Below are positions 18,111-27,218 of a stretch of DNA of 64,000 nt, in pieces. The stretch is taken from contig NZ_JXYE01000002.1 in assembly GCF_000967725.1 (NCBI RefSeq), positions 1,550,001 to 1,614,000 on the forward strand. The letters are read 5' to 3'. The position numbers and the translations under genes are program-made. The notes under the pieces are model-generated. The model saw only the letters and a program-made list of their open reading frames with translations, had not been told where the DNA came from and made no database searches. Position 1 is the first letter of the stretch; every line of letters starts with the position of its first letter. This DNA comes from Loktanella sp. S4079. Its GTDB lineage: Bacteria; Pseudomonadota; Alphaproteobacteria; Rhodobacterales; Rhodobacteraceae.

Positions 18111-20093
18111 ATCGACGCCCTTTCTACTTTTGATTGTGTCTCAGATATCTCGGATATCTTGTACACGGCACCAATTTTGTCTTTGACCGAAGCCAAGTCG
18201 GTCTCCGGCCGGATTTCCCCACTATGGACAAGAAGTACAAACTGACTTGTTACACTCGGCAGGTAGCTGAGGATATTGTCCCGGTGCTGCATGTCCAAAC
18301 GACCGAATGGTGTGTCCATTATGACCGGTCCGGTTGATCGCCCAGTACGGTTTAGGCCGTCGATAAGCGACAATGCTACGACCTGTTCCGCCCCCGCGCT
18401 ACGGAGGGAAACTTCGCGTCCGGCGCTGTCGAGTATGCTCAAACCATAGTTTTCGTTTATTTTCAGACCTTGGTAGGCGGACTGGGTTGTCATCGCCCTA
18501 AATGCTGCGCTGGACTTGGCTTCGACTGTGGATCGCAGTTGGTCGCGTAGGTGCTCGATACTGGCATCAAAGACATCGTGAAGCTCGCTGACCAAGGTTA
18601 CCTTGGCAGTAGCTCGCTCCGATCTCCCTCCTGACATTCCACGAATTCGAGACTGAAGTACTGTCAGTTTTTCGTTCGTTTTTTGAATATCCGATTTTAC
18701 CAGCTTTATGTCTTCCGTCAGACGCCCTTCTTCACGCAGTTTTTCGTCCCGTTCGAGGCGTTTTCGAGTCAGCGCGGTAGGATCGCTTCCTTCAATCTTG
18801 TCTTCAAGCTCTACTATTGCGTTTTCAGTTTTCTGAAGGTTCACGTTCGCAGTTCGTAGTTCTTTTTCGAGCGATTGTAGGCGGTCCTTGGCTCCGACTC
18901 GACCTATGCGGTCCAGCTTAGATAGTTTCATCATGATGGATCGTAAATCAGATGATGCGTCGATCTGCCGTGCAACTTTCTCTTCGAGTTTTGCAACAAT
19001 GCGGCCGAAATACTCCCTGCGCTCGTCAGAGATTTGCTGCTGACACGTCGGGCAGGTCGCGGTTTCTAATAGCCGCTGTGTTTCCACGAGTCTGTTGCTA
19101 AGGATTGCATCCTCATTGCTACTTTCTTGCAACGTTTCTTGTTGCGCCAGAAGAGATGACTTCTTAGCGGAGATCTTCGCGCTCAGCATATCGAGCCAAG
19201 ATGAGGAAATTACTTTTCGGCGTTCGTCTGATTTCTCGTCTATAGCAGTTCTTAGCTCACCCACTTTTTGCTTTGCAGCTTTCAAGCGTTCATCCAATGC
19301 TATCAATGATGCGGCAGCTTCGAGCTCTTCGTCCAAGTTTTCTCGACGAGTGCGGGTGTTGGAAAGCGTGTCGGCAAGCTGCTTTAAGTCCTCTTCCCTT
19401 GCCTCTAGCTCCGTGGTCAATCGTTCAGAGTCCTGAGCTGCTCCCTTAAGGCTATTGATTTGGGCCATGGCTTGAGCTTGCTTTTTTTTGCGCATCTCGG
19501 AGCATCGCCTTCAGCTCGTCGCGCCCCATGGTGAGAGATGGAACCCCCAAAACTTGTTCAATGGTGTCCTTAATTCGTCTTCCTTGATCGCTACCTTCGA
19601 CCAGCAGTTCCTCGTACTCTTGTAGAAGTTCGCCGTCGAAGAGGAAGAAGCGCGAAATCTGTTCAGGCGCAGCCTGATTGATTTCGGATTCTACATCTGC
19701 TCCGCTAACCAATTTCCCATTCTTGCGAAGATAAACACTTGTTTGGAAATCAGCGTTTTTTGAAGGGGCGACGACATGTGAGCGGCGGTCTGCTGTGCGT
19801 CTCACTTCGTAAAGGTTTTCCCCCTCTTGAAATTTAAGAAAAACCTCAATGCTCCAATCATCCTCTAAAGTTGCATCCTTGTTCGCGATCAAATGCAACG
19901 GAATTTGTCGAGAGTGTCTTCCAATCGCCTTTCCGTAGAGTCCCCATCTGATTGCATTCAGTAGGGATGTCTTGCCGCGCATGTTGTCACCCAGAACCAG
20001 CATAATATTGCGCGACTCGTCGGTGGGAAAATCAAGGGACAGTTGTTCCTTGAATGGCATGAAGTTTTTAGCTTTGAGTTGTACTAATTTCAT
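18107..20093 (-). pseudogene. DndD/Rad50-like SMC ATPase, frameshifted at an A8 run
   Basis: Two frames together encode a DndD-like ATPase of about 660 residues. The N-terminal part (19452-20093) has the Walker A region (GDNMRGKTSLLNAIRWGLYG) and the DndD-type FFLFDGELLQEYEELL. The C-terminal part (18107-19495) has coiled coils, a zinc-hook-like CPTC in ATCPTCQQQI, the ABC signature region (LRSAGAEQVVALSLI) and Walker B (GPVIMDTPFGRLD). The frames meet at a run of eight A on the coding strand (T8 at 19482-19489). Removing one A restores one continuous protein. It may be a mutation, slippage-controlled expression or a sequencing error. DndD and Rad50 homologues act in DNA modification and repair. 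Confidence 0.8.
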
Positions 20094-20305
20094 TTTGCGT
20101 CCTCTGCAGAGGGAACTCTGCGTTCAAGGGCGGCTTCAACCAGTCGCTCCATTGCTGCTAGGGAAAGACTTCTGTCGTCACTGAATTGGTACTTTTTTTG
20201 GATCAGGTAGCATTTTTGCACGATATCATCGTCTAGGTTTGGTGCGATGCTTTCTCTGGCAGCAATCAATGTTGATAGCGCAATGTCATTTTCAGGAGTC
20301 GTCAT
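20090..20305 (-). CDS. 71-aa small protein of the DNA-modification operon
   Basis: A 71-residue protein that overlaps its neighbours at both ends: 14 bases with the helicase gene and 4 bases with the ATPase gene. The sequence is helical and charged (IVQKCYLIQKKYQFSDDRS, ERLVEAALERR). It resembles the small proteins found beside DndD-like ATPases in modification systems. I recall such a family but cannot confirm the match. The overlaps argue it is a real, coupled gene. Confidence 0.65.
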   Translation of the reverse strand: MTTPENDIALSTLIAARESIAPNLDDDIVQKCYLIQKKYQFSDDRSLSLAAMERLVEAALERRVPSAEDAK

Positions 20306-22412
20306 CTTCTTCTATACCTTCTAGAGAGAGCAAACCGTCGACATCGATTTGCATTCTGATTGCTATTTCTCTCAACTCTGCACTTGCTGATCGGTTGATG
20401 GAATTGGCGGCGAACTCCACAGACCTGACCAGTTCTGAGCTTAGCAGGCTAAGCTGATCTGGTTCGGATTCCGGGTCAACAGGAACTACAATAGCGTCGT
20501 GAACCACCGCCATGTATTTGTGGTCTGACTTTCGCAGAACTCGGCCCCGCCGTTGAATGAACTGTCGAGGGTTCTGGGAAGAGGCAAGTATCAACGCGTG
20601 AGACACTGCGGGAATGTCTACTCCCTCATCCAAACACTTAATGGATACGAGAACGCCACCGTATTTCCTGAACCACTCAAGAGTGGCTTCACCGTCGCCA
20701 CTCATGTTTGAGTGGTATTCTATAGGGCTCATGCCATTGCTTCGGAGTGAATCGATCACTTCTGCAAGTTGTTCACTGTCTTCACAGTAGACCAGCCAGC
20801 TTTGGCCTTCGGCATACTCAGACAACACAACCCGCTGCGCTAGATCGACCTTTGCAGTTGCCTTCTTTGCGATCCTTGATCTTTGTATCAGCAACATCTT
20901 GACGCGTTCCGTAAGCACCTTGTGACCGGTTTCATCCGCTTTGAGCCGCGCCATCTCATTGCGAATGCGTCTAGTGTACTCACGCCACTCGTCTGCTTCG
21001 GAAGCACTCAAGTTTACTGGGTGTGGGAAATACTCGTACGGAACTAGACGATCCATCTTTATCGCATCTGTTAGCGATATCGCAGGCGGAACAACCGGTC
21101 CGAAATAGTTGAAAATCTTAGATGTTCCCTCAGGGTCGCCAAACCGTTTCGGTGTAGCGCTCAACCCAAGGCGACATTCGGCATTAATCTCAAGGCACTT
21201 TGAGTTTTGGGGGCTACCGATCTGATGAACTTCGTCGGCCACGATTAGCAAATTGGCTCCACTTCCAACCAACGCGCGGAATTGAGCAGAGCTTGCAGTC
21301 TTCATTGTTGCGATTACGACACGAGCCCCTAAGCTGGTGTCAGGGGCGCACATTGCAGCGAGCCGTCCGGTTTGTTTCCATTTGGTGTTTCCAGAACCGG
21401 CCAGCAAAATCGTGGCCTCTGGAATCTCAGATACAATCTCCTCATGCCATTGGCCGTGTAGCAATTTGCTGGGCACCAAAATCAGTGCGGGATTGCCTGT
21501 AAGCACATGCTCCTTAATTGCCAAAATGGCCGTAAATGTCTTGCCAGTTCCGGTCGCGTGTTCGAATATTCCTCGACAGCTCTGCTGCTTCCAGCGAAGG
21601 ACGGCGAGTTTTTGGTGCTCAAGAGGATCCCTATCTCGTTTTTCGGAGGGCGGGTTAGCCTCGACGGTTCTCAGGTCTTTCAGGCTGCCGAGTGAAAATT
21701 TATCCAAATACTCCCGAACCGAAGAGGGAAATGGGATAACATCCAAATCTGTATACTCGCCACTCCACATGGAGTGGAAGTGGTTCAGGTGTTTGTTGAC
21801 CCTTTCTTCTTCAAGGCCACCTCGCCAGCTACAAAAGACCTCGATGGTTTCAAAGTTGCCATCATCATGCCACCCGTTCCAAGTTTCATTTGTCGATCCT
21901 CGGAAAGAGACGTGGTGTCCAAGGGTGTCGGAAAACACACCTAGTTTTTCGTGGTAGATTCCTCGACCTACTTTTGGTGTGGCCAATTTGATATCGAGCG
22001 TGCCACAGGCAATCAAAGTTGATAGAATTCGAGTGTTTGGATTGGTGTTTTCGTCTGCAATAAGTCGGTCTATATCCTTTTTTAGAGCGTCTGATATCAC
22101 TTTGTCTCGGTCAGCATACCCTCCGGCGATTGCTTCAATATCTTCGGGACTAAGCGAGGGAGAACAAATTAGACGGATTTTTCCGCCTTTCAATGCAAAT
22201 TCTTGAACTGGTGCGCCGACAACATGGAAAACAGAGGAGCTAAAGTAACCCACGGCCCTTTCATAGAGGCCTGAATTCCTGAGACACCTCGCATAGAAGT
22301 GGCCGACTGGATCATCCTTGGTGGTGCGATACTCCGTTTCCAATGGCAGCGAGGAAAGGTTGCCAAAGTACGTGTGGGTTTCGTTGGTTTTTTCGCTTTC
22401 AGTAACCGTCAA
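20292..22412 (-). CDS. PLD-nuclease/DEAD-box helicase fusion
   Basis: A 706-residue protein. An N-terminal phospholipase-D-type nuclease domain has H154-x-K (HEKLGVFSD) and the following RGSTNET. An SF2 helicase core follows, with Walker A around 286-292 (ATGTGKT), DEVH at 393-396, a SAT motif (GLSATPKRF) and motif VI (QFIQRRGRVLRKS). A single HxK motif would imply a dimeric nuclease, as in BfiI-type enzymes. Architecture recalls restriction enzymes such as SauUSI. It is probably the nuclease/translocase of the operon. It starts 16 bases after the methyltransferase stop. Confidence 0.88.
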   Translation of the reverse strand: MTVTESEKTNETHTYFGNLSSLPLETEYRTTKDDPVGHFYARCLRNSGLYERAVGYFSSSVFHVVGAPVQEFALKGGKIRLICSPSLSPEDIEAIAGGYADRDKVISDALKKDIDRLIADENTNPNTRILSTLIACGTLDIKLATPKVGRGIYHEKLGVFSDTLGHHVSFRGSTNETWNGWHDDGNFETIEVFCSWRGGLEEERVNKHLNHFHSMWSGEYTDLDVIPFPSSVREYLDKFSLGSLKDLRTVEANPPSEKRDRDPLEHQKLAVLRWKQQSCRGIFEHATGTGKTFTAILAIKEHVLTGNPALILVPSKLLHGQWHEEIVSEIPEATILLAGSGNTKWKQTGRLAAMCAPDTSLGARVVIATMKTASSAQFRALVGSGANLLIVADEVHQIGSPQNSKCLEINAECRLGLSATPKRFGDPEGTSKIFNYFGPVVPPAISLTDAIKMDRLVPYEYFPHPVNLSASEADEWREYTRRIRNEMARLKADETGHKVLTERVKMLLIQRSRIAKKATAKVDLAQRVVLSEYAEGQSWLVYCEDSEQLAEVIDSLRSNGMSPIEYHSNMSGDGEATLEWFRKYGGVLVSIKCLDEGVDIPAVSHALILASSQNPRQFIQRRGRVLRKSDHKYMAVVHDAIVVPVDPESEPDQLSLLSSELVRSVEFAANSINRSASAELREIAIRMQIDVDGLLSLEGIEEDDDS

Positions 22413-22428
22413 AAAGAAATTCCATAAT

Positions 22429-23412
22429 CTAGGTGCGTTCTACAATCTCTTCAAAGCGCCCCTTCGAGCCTTCAATATATTCGCTCTTGGCTTCCACGCC
22501 CAACCAGCGGCGTCCGAGTTCTTGCGCAACAGCCCCGGTCGTGTTCGATCCTAAGAATGGGTCGAACACCAGATCATCCTCATCGGTTAGGAACTGAATG
22601 AAAAAAGCGGATAGCGCCGATTGCATCCTCGCGGGGTGCGCAGGCAGCTCTTTTTCTTCACAATACGCTCTGTACTTGGCGTCCCACTGAGTTCCAGAGT
22701 ACTTTAAAAGTGCTTCGGGGAAGGCGTTTCCTTCTAGATCAAGGACATTTGGCCCGATGGCTCCACCATGGTCATTCAAAAAACCAGTCTCAGAAATCAC
22801 GTGACCAGAAGGGCGAGCTCCGGCATTGTAGCTCTTTCTTTTGAGCAGGCGCTTCATATCCTTACTATAAGGATTCAATACCTTGCGGTTATCAGCCTTT
22901 GGATACTCGCTCTTCGACATCCACCAAACGTGAGTGAAAGAGTCTTTCAGTCGTATACGCTTCACATTGACCCACGCGGCTGGGCTGGGAAGTCTCGCTG
23001 GGTTGTGACAGATAACGTGTTAGCAGAGATTTAGGTTGGCTTTGCGTTTGAAAGCCATGAGCGCTTCCAGTGGCAAAGTTGACATTGTGGGCGAGCCCGG
23101 TTCCCAAGCATTGCCAATTTCCACGACGATTGAGCCGTCATCTGCGAGCAAGTCGCTTAGGCCAACTGCCAATGAAGACAACCAATCCAAATACTCCTGT
23201 CCGTTTGAGTTGCCATACTGTTTCTTCCGGACCAATGGGTAGGGAGGCGATGTCAGAATTAGATTGACCTTGCCCTTTAGGCGATTGAGGTGTTCGCTCT
23301 CCAGAGCATCTTCAATTTTCCCCTCTAGGACGCTACCAAAGGGTGTTTCGTAAGCTGGCTTTACCGATTTTGGGTCAGGTGTGCCTTTCGGGTTTGAAGC
23401 GCCATCTTTCAT
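22429..23412 (-). pseudogene. Beta-class DNA methyltransferase with one in-frame stop
   Basis: The frame from 23412 encodes the N-terminus with motif IV TSPPY (LILTSPPYPLVRKKQYGN). It stops at TAA (plus-strand 23020-23022) and continues in the same frame through HNPARLPSPAAWVNVKRIRL to the C-terminal motif I (FDPFLGSNTTGAVAQELG). Motif IV before motif I marks a beta-class amino-methyltransferase (N4-cytosine or N6-adenine). The TAA stands where a CAA glutamine codon is expected, so a single C-to-T change explains it. Intact length would be 327 residues. First gene of the operon. It is probably non-functional unless the stop is suppressed or is a sequencing error. Confidence 0.85.
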
Positions 23413-23851
23413 TTAAGTATTTGTCTCATCATGTTTTTATTGGGCCAAGAACTGTTTGTCGGCCGGTTCGGAATCAACTTCTGACTGAGTATTCAGATCA
23501 AGTTGGCTTATGTAGAGCATATATGGTGCATCTTTCCAAGGTGGTCTGGTATCCGGGGTTGTAGATAGGCTATGTTGAAACCGTCTAGTGCGACCGGCGA
23601 CCTTGGCTTTTTTTCGAGCATAGCGCTGCTATCGCTTATCGAACTCGTGCTGCCGATGTGTCTAGATCTGGTTGTTGCGATGTGACTTCCTGGGGTGCTA
23701 ACTGAACCCGTTTTTCCTGTAGCTGGCCGTACACAAGTCTCGAAGCGAACAGTGATGCGGATCGGTGACCTACCAAGAACGGAGTCCTTAGGTGGGGGCT
23801 ATAGGGGGTCATGCCCATTGCATCCGTCTAAGTGTCTGTAATGTGGTGATA
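23413..23851. other. Gap upstream of the defence-like operon
   Basis: No gene is supported in this 439-base stretch. It should contain the promoter of the leftward methyltransferase operon, but I could not place one confidently. It ends at the left attachment repeat of the island. Confidence 0.4.
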
Positions 23852-23901
23852 ATTGGAGGCGAGTACCGGAATCGAACCGGTGTACACGGATTTGCAATCC
23901 G
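23852..23901 (-). repeat. Left attachment repeat (tRNA-Cys 3' fragment)
   Basis: These 50 bases are identical to 51340-51389 and cover tRNA-Cys from its anticodon stem-loop to the CCA end. No 5' half is present, so it is not a functional tRNA. It marks the original 3' end of the chromosomal tRNA displaced by integration. Confidence 0.93.
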
Positions 23902-24021
23902 GCCATTTATCCGTTCATTTCAAGGGGGCTATGTTTCAAAACAGCCCCGTACAAACCGTGAACTAAACAAGAATGTTTCAAACACCCTGAAACCGCTATC
24001 GACCTCCTTGGAGGAAAAGCC

Positions 24022-24894
24022 ATGAGTGGCATGGCATTGATCTGGGCCGCGAACGTCAAAGGCTTGAAACCTGCAGCCAAGATTGTGCTGATCCAACTAG
24101 CGGACTTCCACAACAAAGAAACTGGCCAGTGCAATCCAAGCGCCCAGCGGTTGGCAGACGAATGCGAGATGGGCCGCGCAACGCTGTTTCGGCATATGAC
24201 GAGCTTGGAAGAATGTGGGCTTGTAACGCGCCATGCTCGAGGTGACGGCGATGGCGGGCGTGGGTCCAATCAGTATGAACTGCACCTTGATATCACTCTT
24301 GGACCCAGCTCGCGTCCGAAACGTGGGGACAGCGGTCCCAATGGGGTTTCATCTCAAAATGAGACGGGGGGAAACGTCTCAAAAAAGCGAGGGAAAAGTC
24401 TCAAGGGTGAGACGGGGGTAGTCTCAAATCGGGACAGGAACCTTACCATTGAACCTGTAAAGGAACCTCCTTCGCGCAGGCGCGAGGCGGGGGAGGCTGA
24501 GAAGGTTTTGGCGGCATATCCGCCCGACCGATTACGGGGCAAAGCAGCCTGTCTTGCCCAGATCAAAGAAGCCATGAAGGAAGGGATTGCACCGGAGGCC
24601 TTGCTGCAAGCCGTCCAAGCCTACGCAACCGACAGCGCAGGGTTCACTCGCTCCAAGGTCTGCTTTTCTGACAACTGGTTTCAATCGCGGCGCTGGCAGC
24701 GCTATGTCGAGAAGCAGGTAGACGACCGAGAGAAGACGGCAGCGCTGCAAGCCGATCACCATGCGCGGTTGGCCTGCTGGATCAATGATCGCAGCCCGAT
24801 GTGCAAACACATCACAGCTCCGCAAGTCGCGGCGCTGCTTGCCTCAAAATTGGTCACGATGGCGCAAATTCAAGCTGCGGGCCTCATATCATGA
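24022..24894 (+). CDS. Helix-turn-helix protein of the mobilisation module
   Basis: A 290-residue protein with an N-terminal winged-helix domain (NPSAQRLADECEMGRATLFRHMTSLEECGLV) like plasmid replication-initiator or regulator proteins of alphaproteobacteria, a low-complexity linker, and a conserved C-terminal segment (FTRSKVCFSDNW, CWINDRSPMCKHI). GGAGG precedes the ATG. It overlaps the mobC-like gene by four bases. The DNA target and exact role are unknown. A decayed copy of its C-terminus is at 13332. Confidence 0.75.
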   Translation: MSGMALIWAANVKGLKPAAKIVLIQLADFHNKETGQCNPSAQRLADECEMGRATLFRHMTSLEECGLVTRHARGDGDGGRGSNQYELHLDITLGPSSRPKRGDSGPNGVSSQNETGGNVSKKRGKSLKGETGVVSNRDRNLTIEPVKEPPSRRREAGEAEKVLAAYPPDRLRGKAACLAQIKEAMKEGIAPEALLQAVQAYATDSAGFTRSKVCFSDNWFQSRRWQRYVEKQVDDREKTAALQADHHARLACWINDRSPMCKHITAPQVAALLASKLVTMAQIQAAGLIS

Positions 24895-25367
24895 GCGAGA
24901 TCGATCCCAAAGAAGCGCTAAGAGCAAGGTCACAAATCCCTAGAGATTTGAAGAACCCTTGCGAGGGGGGGCAAGCCTCCCCTTCGAACCCCACCAAGCC
25001 GCACAATTCCTGTGCGCCGAAGGAACGACCCAAGGCAATCTACGTTGAATGCTCGGACGAACTTAAGGTTCTCGTTCGCGAGCGGGCTGATGCCCAACTG
25101 CAATCAGTATCTGCCTTCGTTCGCGAACTTGTCGTTGGAACCGAGCGGCGGCGTCCGCGCCCATTTCCGACAGTTGATCCTAATCTTGTTCGTGCGGTGG
25201 CGAGCTATGGCGGTAACCTCAATCAAGTTGCTCGATGGCTCAACACTGCAACCCGCACCGGTCGCGCGAGCGAGATCGATGCCCTGCGAATAGCGGCAAT
25301 GCTCGTCGGCATTGAGCGTGGATTGGCAAACATAATCGCTCAGCATCGAAAGCCACCCGAATGTTGA
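24891..25367 (+). CDS. MobC-like relaxosome accessory protein
   Basis: A 158-residue protein with a ribbon-helix-helix-like N-terminal region (RPKAIYVECSDELKVLVRERAD) and the MobC signature GNLNQVARWLN. MobC proteins bind the origin of transfer and help the relaxase open it. The ATG at 24891 overlaps the preceding stop, and its own stop overlaps the relaxase start, so HTH, mobC and relaxase genes are coupled. Confidence 0.85.
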   Translation: MSEIDPKEALRARSQIPRDLKNPCEGGQASPSNPTKPHNSCAPKERPKAIYVECSDELKVLVRERADAQLQSVSAFVRELVVGTERRRPRPFPTVDPNLVRAVASYGGNLNQVARWLNTATRTGRASEIDALRIAAMLVGIERGLANIIAQHRKPPEC

Positions 25368-26920
25368 TCAAGTTTTTCTCCAACGGTACGGGAGGGGGTG
25401 CTGCCCCAGTCAATTATCTGATCGCGCGCACAGTTCTAGCGTATGACGAAAATCGCGACCTGATCCGCGATGATTTTGGGCACCCGAAAACAGTCATACG
25501 CGATCCGTTGCCAGAGGTGTTGCGCGGCGATCCAAAAAGCATAATTGATCTGATCGATAGTTGTCGAAATAAGCGCGCGTACAAAGCGGGCGTCGTCAGT
25601 TTTTCCACCGAAGATGCGCCTTCGGAAGATCAGCAACACGAGGTCATCGATCAATTCGAACAAATCGCATTTGCTGGATTGGACGCCGATCAATATGCCT
25701 GCCTATGGGTGCGACATACGCATGAAGATCGCGTTGAGCTGCATTTCTGCACGCCAAGCATAGAACTTCAAACCGGCCTTAGCCTCAACATTGCGCCGCC
25801 CGGTCACGAACATGCCTTTAACAGCGTTCGTGACTTGTTGAACAAAACTCACAGTTGGGATGATCCAATGGACTCAAGCCGTGCTCTTGAGACGAAGAGG
25901 GTGGCTGAGGCACCGGATCGCGCTGCCGGACGCGAGGCGCTGCACGGCTGGATCCGTGATCAGATATATGAGGGTCTGATCACGGATCGTGCCGCGCTGA
26001 CCGGTGCGCTTAAAGAGGCGGGTTTTGAAGTGCCCCGCGCTGGCAAGAATTACATCACCGTCAAAGACCCTATAACCAACGAGCGCTGGCGCTTGAAAGG
26101 AGAATTTTTCCATGAAGACTGGAGAGCCGAAACAACGCTTGAGCGAAAAGCTGAACGCGGACCTGGAACAGATGCGCCGCGAGAACGCCGCCTTGATGGA
26201 AGCTCAATTGCAGAGCTTCAGAGACGATTTGAGGACCACTGCCGAAAGCGGGCTGGCTATAATCAAGACCGATATGGAAACGTATCTGTTGAGCGTGCGG
26301 AAGCACCTCTTGATGCAGAGCAACCAGAACAGGAAGCCGGACCCTCGCCGCGTGATGTGGATGATGGGAGTGAGCCTGTGCGTGATGATCAGCTCGGGCC
26401 TGTCGATCTGGGCGATTGGGACGATCATGCAGCCCAGGGAGAGCTATTCGGGCGTGAGGCCAGTGGTGCGGGAGGAGGCGACCTATCTGGTGCCCATCAC
26501 GGATCAGGTCAGCATAGCGCAATGTCGTCTGGGAAACCGGACGGTCGATTGCCTCAAGATCGAAGGGTCGTAAGGGATGGATGGTCTGACGCCGTTGGAG
26601 CGCGAATTGCTGAATTACGTCGAGCAGTTGACGGAGGCCTCGAAAGCCTCTGCGCAGGAATTGAAAGCCTGCGAGGCGCGATGGGCGCAGGACACAAAGG
26701 CGGAACTGGATGGCTTGAAGCTCTGCGTGATCGGGCTGGTGAGGTCGCAGGCTTCGTTGGTCGCTGCATTGAACGGCTGGATGGCCGAAGATCAGACCTA
26801 CGCGGAGCTATCGCAGAGGCTCAAGGACAGCTTGGAGAGCGTCCAGAAGGCACAGAGACAGATCGACACGCCTTGAACCGAAAGACCGACGCGGAGGAAC
26901 CACATGGCCTCCGTCACTGA
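25361..26920 (+). CDS. Relaxase (MOBP-type mobilisation nuclease)
   Basis: A 519-residue relaxase that would nick the transfer origin and lead the DNA strand into a recipient. The N-terminal third has the motif WVRHTHEDRVELHFCTP, which resembles the H...E.N motif of ColE1-type (MOBP5/HEN) relaxases, here with His in place of the final Asn. The C-terminal region, from about residue 250, is charged and low in complexity. It is encoded by DNA that also encodes two other proteins in another frame (26112-26573 and 26577-26876), which may explain its odd composition. Confidence 0.85.
   Translation: MLIKFFSNGTGGGAAPVNYLIARTVLAYDENRDLIRDDFGHPKTVIRDPLPEVLRGDPKSIIDLIDSCRNKRAYKAGVVSFSTEDAPSEDQQHEVIDQFEQIAFAGLDADQYACLWVRHTHEDRVELHFCTPSIELQTGLSLNIAPPGHEHAFNSVRDLLNKTHSWDDPMDSSRALETKRVAEAPDRAAGREALHGWIRDQIYEGLITDRAALTGALKEAGFEVPRAGKNYITVKDPITNERWRLKGEFFHEDWRAETTLERKAERGPGTDAPRERRLDGSSIAELQRRFEDHCRKRAGYNQDRYGNVSVERAEAPLDAEQPEQEAGPSPRDVDDGSEPVRDDQLGPVDLGDWDDHAAQGELFGREASGAGGGDLSGAHHGSGQHSAMSSGKPDGRLPQDRRVVRDGWSDAVGARIAELRRAVDGGLESLCAGIESLRGAMGAGHKGGTGWLEALRDRAGEVAGFVGRCIERLDGRRSDLRGAIAEAQGQLGERPEGTETDRHALNRKTDAEEPHGLRH
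26112..26573 (+). CDS. MbeB-like mobilisation protein nested in the relaxase gene
   Basis: A 153-residue protein encoded entirely inside the relaxase gene in another frame. It has a coiled-coil N-terminal part, a transmembrane helix around residues 84-105 (VMWMMGVSLCVMISSGLSIWAIG) and a short C-terminal domain with two cysteines. AAAGGAG 8-9 bases before the ATG supports real translation. In ColE1, mbeB is nested in mbeA in the same way, and MbeB helps bring the relaxosome to the membrane. The name is by position and layout, not by proven homology. Confidence 0.75.
   Translation: MKTGEPKQRLSEKLNADLEQMRRENAALMEAQLQSFRDDLRTTAESGLAIIKTDMETYLLSVRKHLLMQSNQNRKPDPRRVMWMMGVSLCVMISSGLSIWAIGTIMQPRESYSGVRPVVREEATYLVPITDQVSIAQCRLGNRTVDCLKIEGS
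26577..26876 (+). CDS. MbeD/MobD-like protein nested in the relaxase gene
   Basis: A 99-residue coiled-coil protein starting 3 bases after the stop of the MbeB-like gene, in the same frame, with a GAAGGG/AAGGG purine stretch upstream. The opening LERELLNYVEQLTEASKAS resembles the MbeD/MobD family (LEKQLLxALEQL). MbeD of ColE1 acts in entry exclusion or mobilisation and is also nested in the relaxase gene. It ends 44 bases before the relaxase stop. Confidence 0.72.
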   Translation: MDGLTPLERELLNYVEQLTEASKASAQELKACEARWAQDTKAELDGLKLCVIGLVRSQASLVAALNGWMAEDQTYAELSQRLKDSLESVQKAQRQIDTP

Positions 26921-27218
26921 AAACAAGCCGTCAAACCCATGGCAGGTTTGGCGACCCGGTATAGACCCCGCTGCTGATGCGTTGGAGCGGGTCAGCGTTT
27001 TGATTAATCGGCATGAACATATCACCGCTGGATACGCTTTCACATTGGGTGAGAGCGCTCGCCGCTATGCGGAACAATGCTCGCTCGGGTTCCTGCTCGG
27101 GCTTGAAATGGTCGTGCGGGAGCATGGCAATCAGGCAGCTATTCTTGGCTGGCGGCATGCCGCCTCGACAGTCCCGCAGCCCTCGAAATCACAGAATGAA
27201 GGAGAGAAAGATGCTTAG
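26904..27218 (+). CDS. 104-aa hypothetical protein of the mobilisation module
   Basis: A 104-residue soluble protein, not recognised. It overlaps the end of the relaxase gene by 17 bases and the next gene by 8. GGAGG lies before the ATG (GCGGAGGAACCAC). Its middle (FTLGESARRYAEQCSLGFLLGLEMVVREHG) is helical. Position suggests a role in conjugative mobilisation. Confidence 0.65.
   Translation: MASVTENKPSNPWQVWRPGIDPAADALERVSVLINRHEHITAGYAFTLGESARRYAEQCSLGFLLGLEMVVREHGNQAAILGWRHAASTVPQPSKSQNEGEKDA

Noticed and set aside
23852..23901. A second tRNA-Cys gene
   Set aside because: Only the 3' half is present, with no D arm or 5' acceptor strand. It is the attachment-site duplicate.
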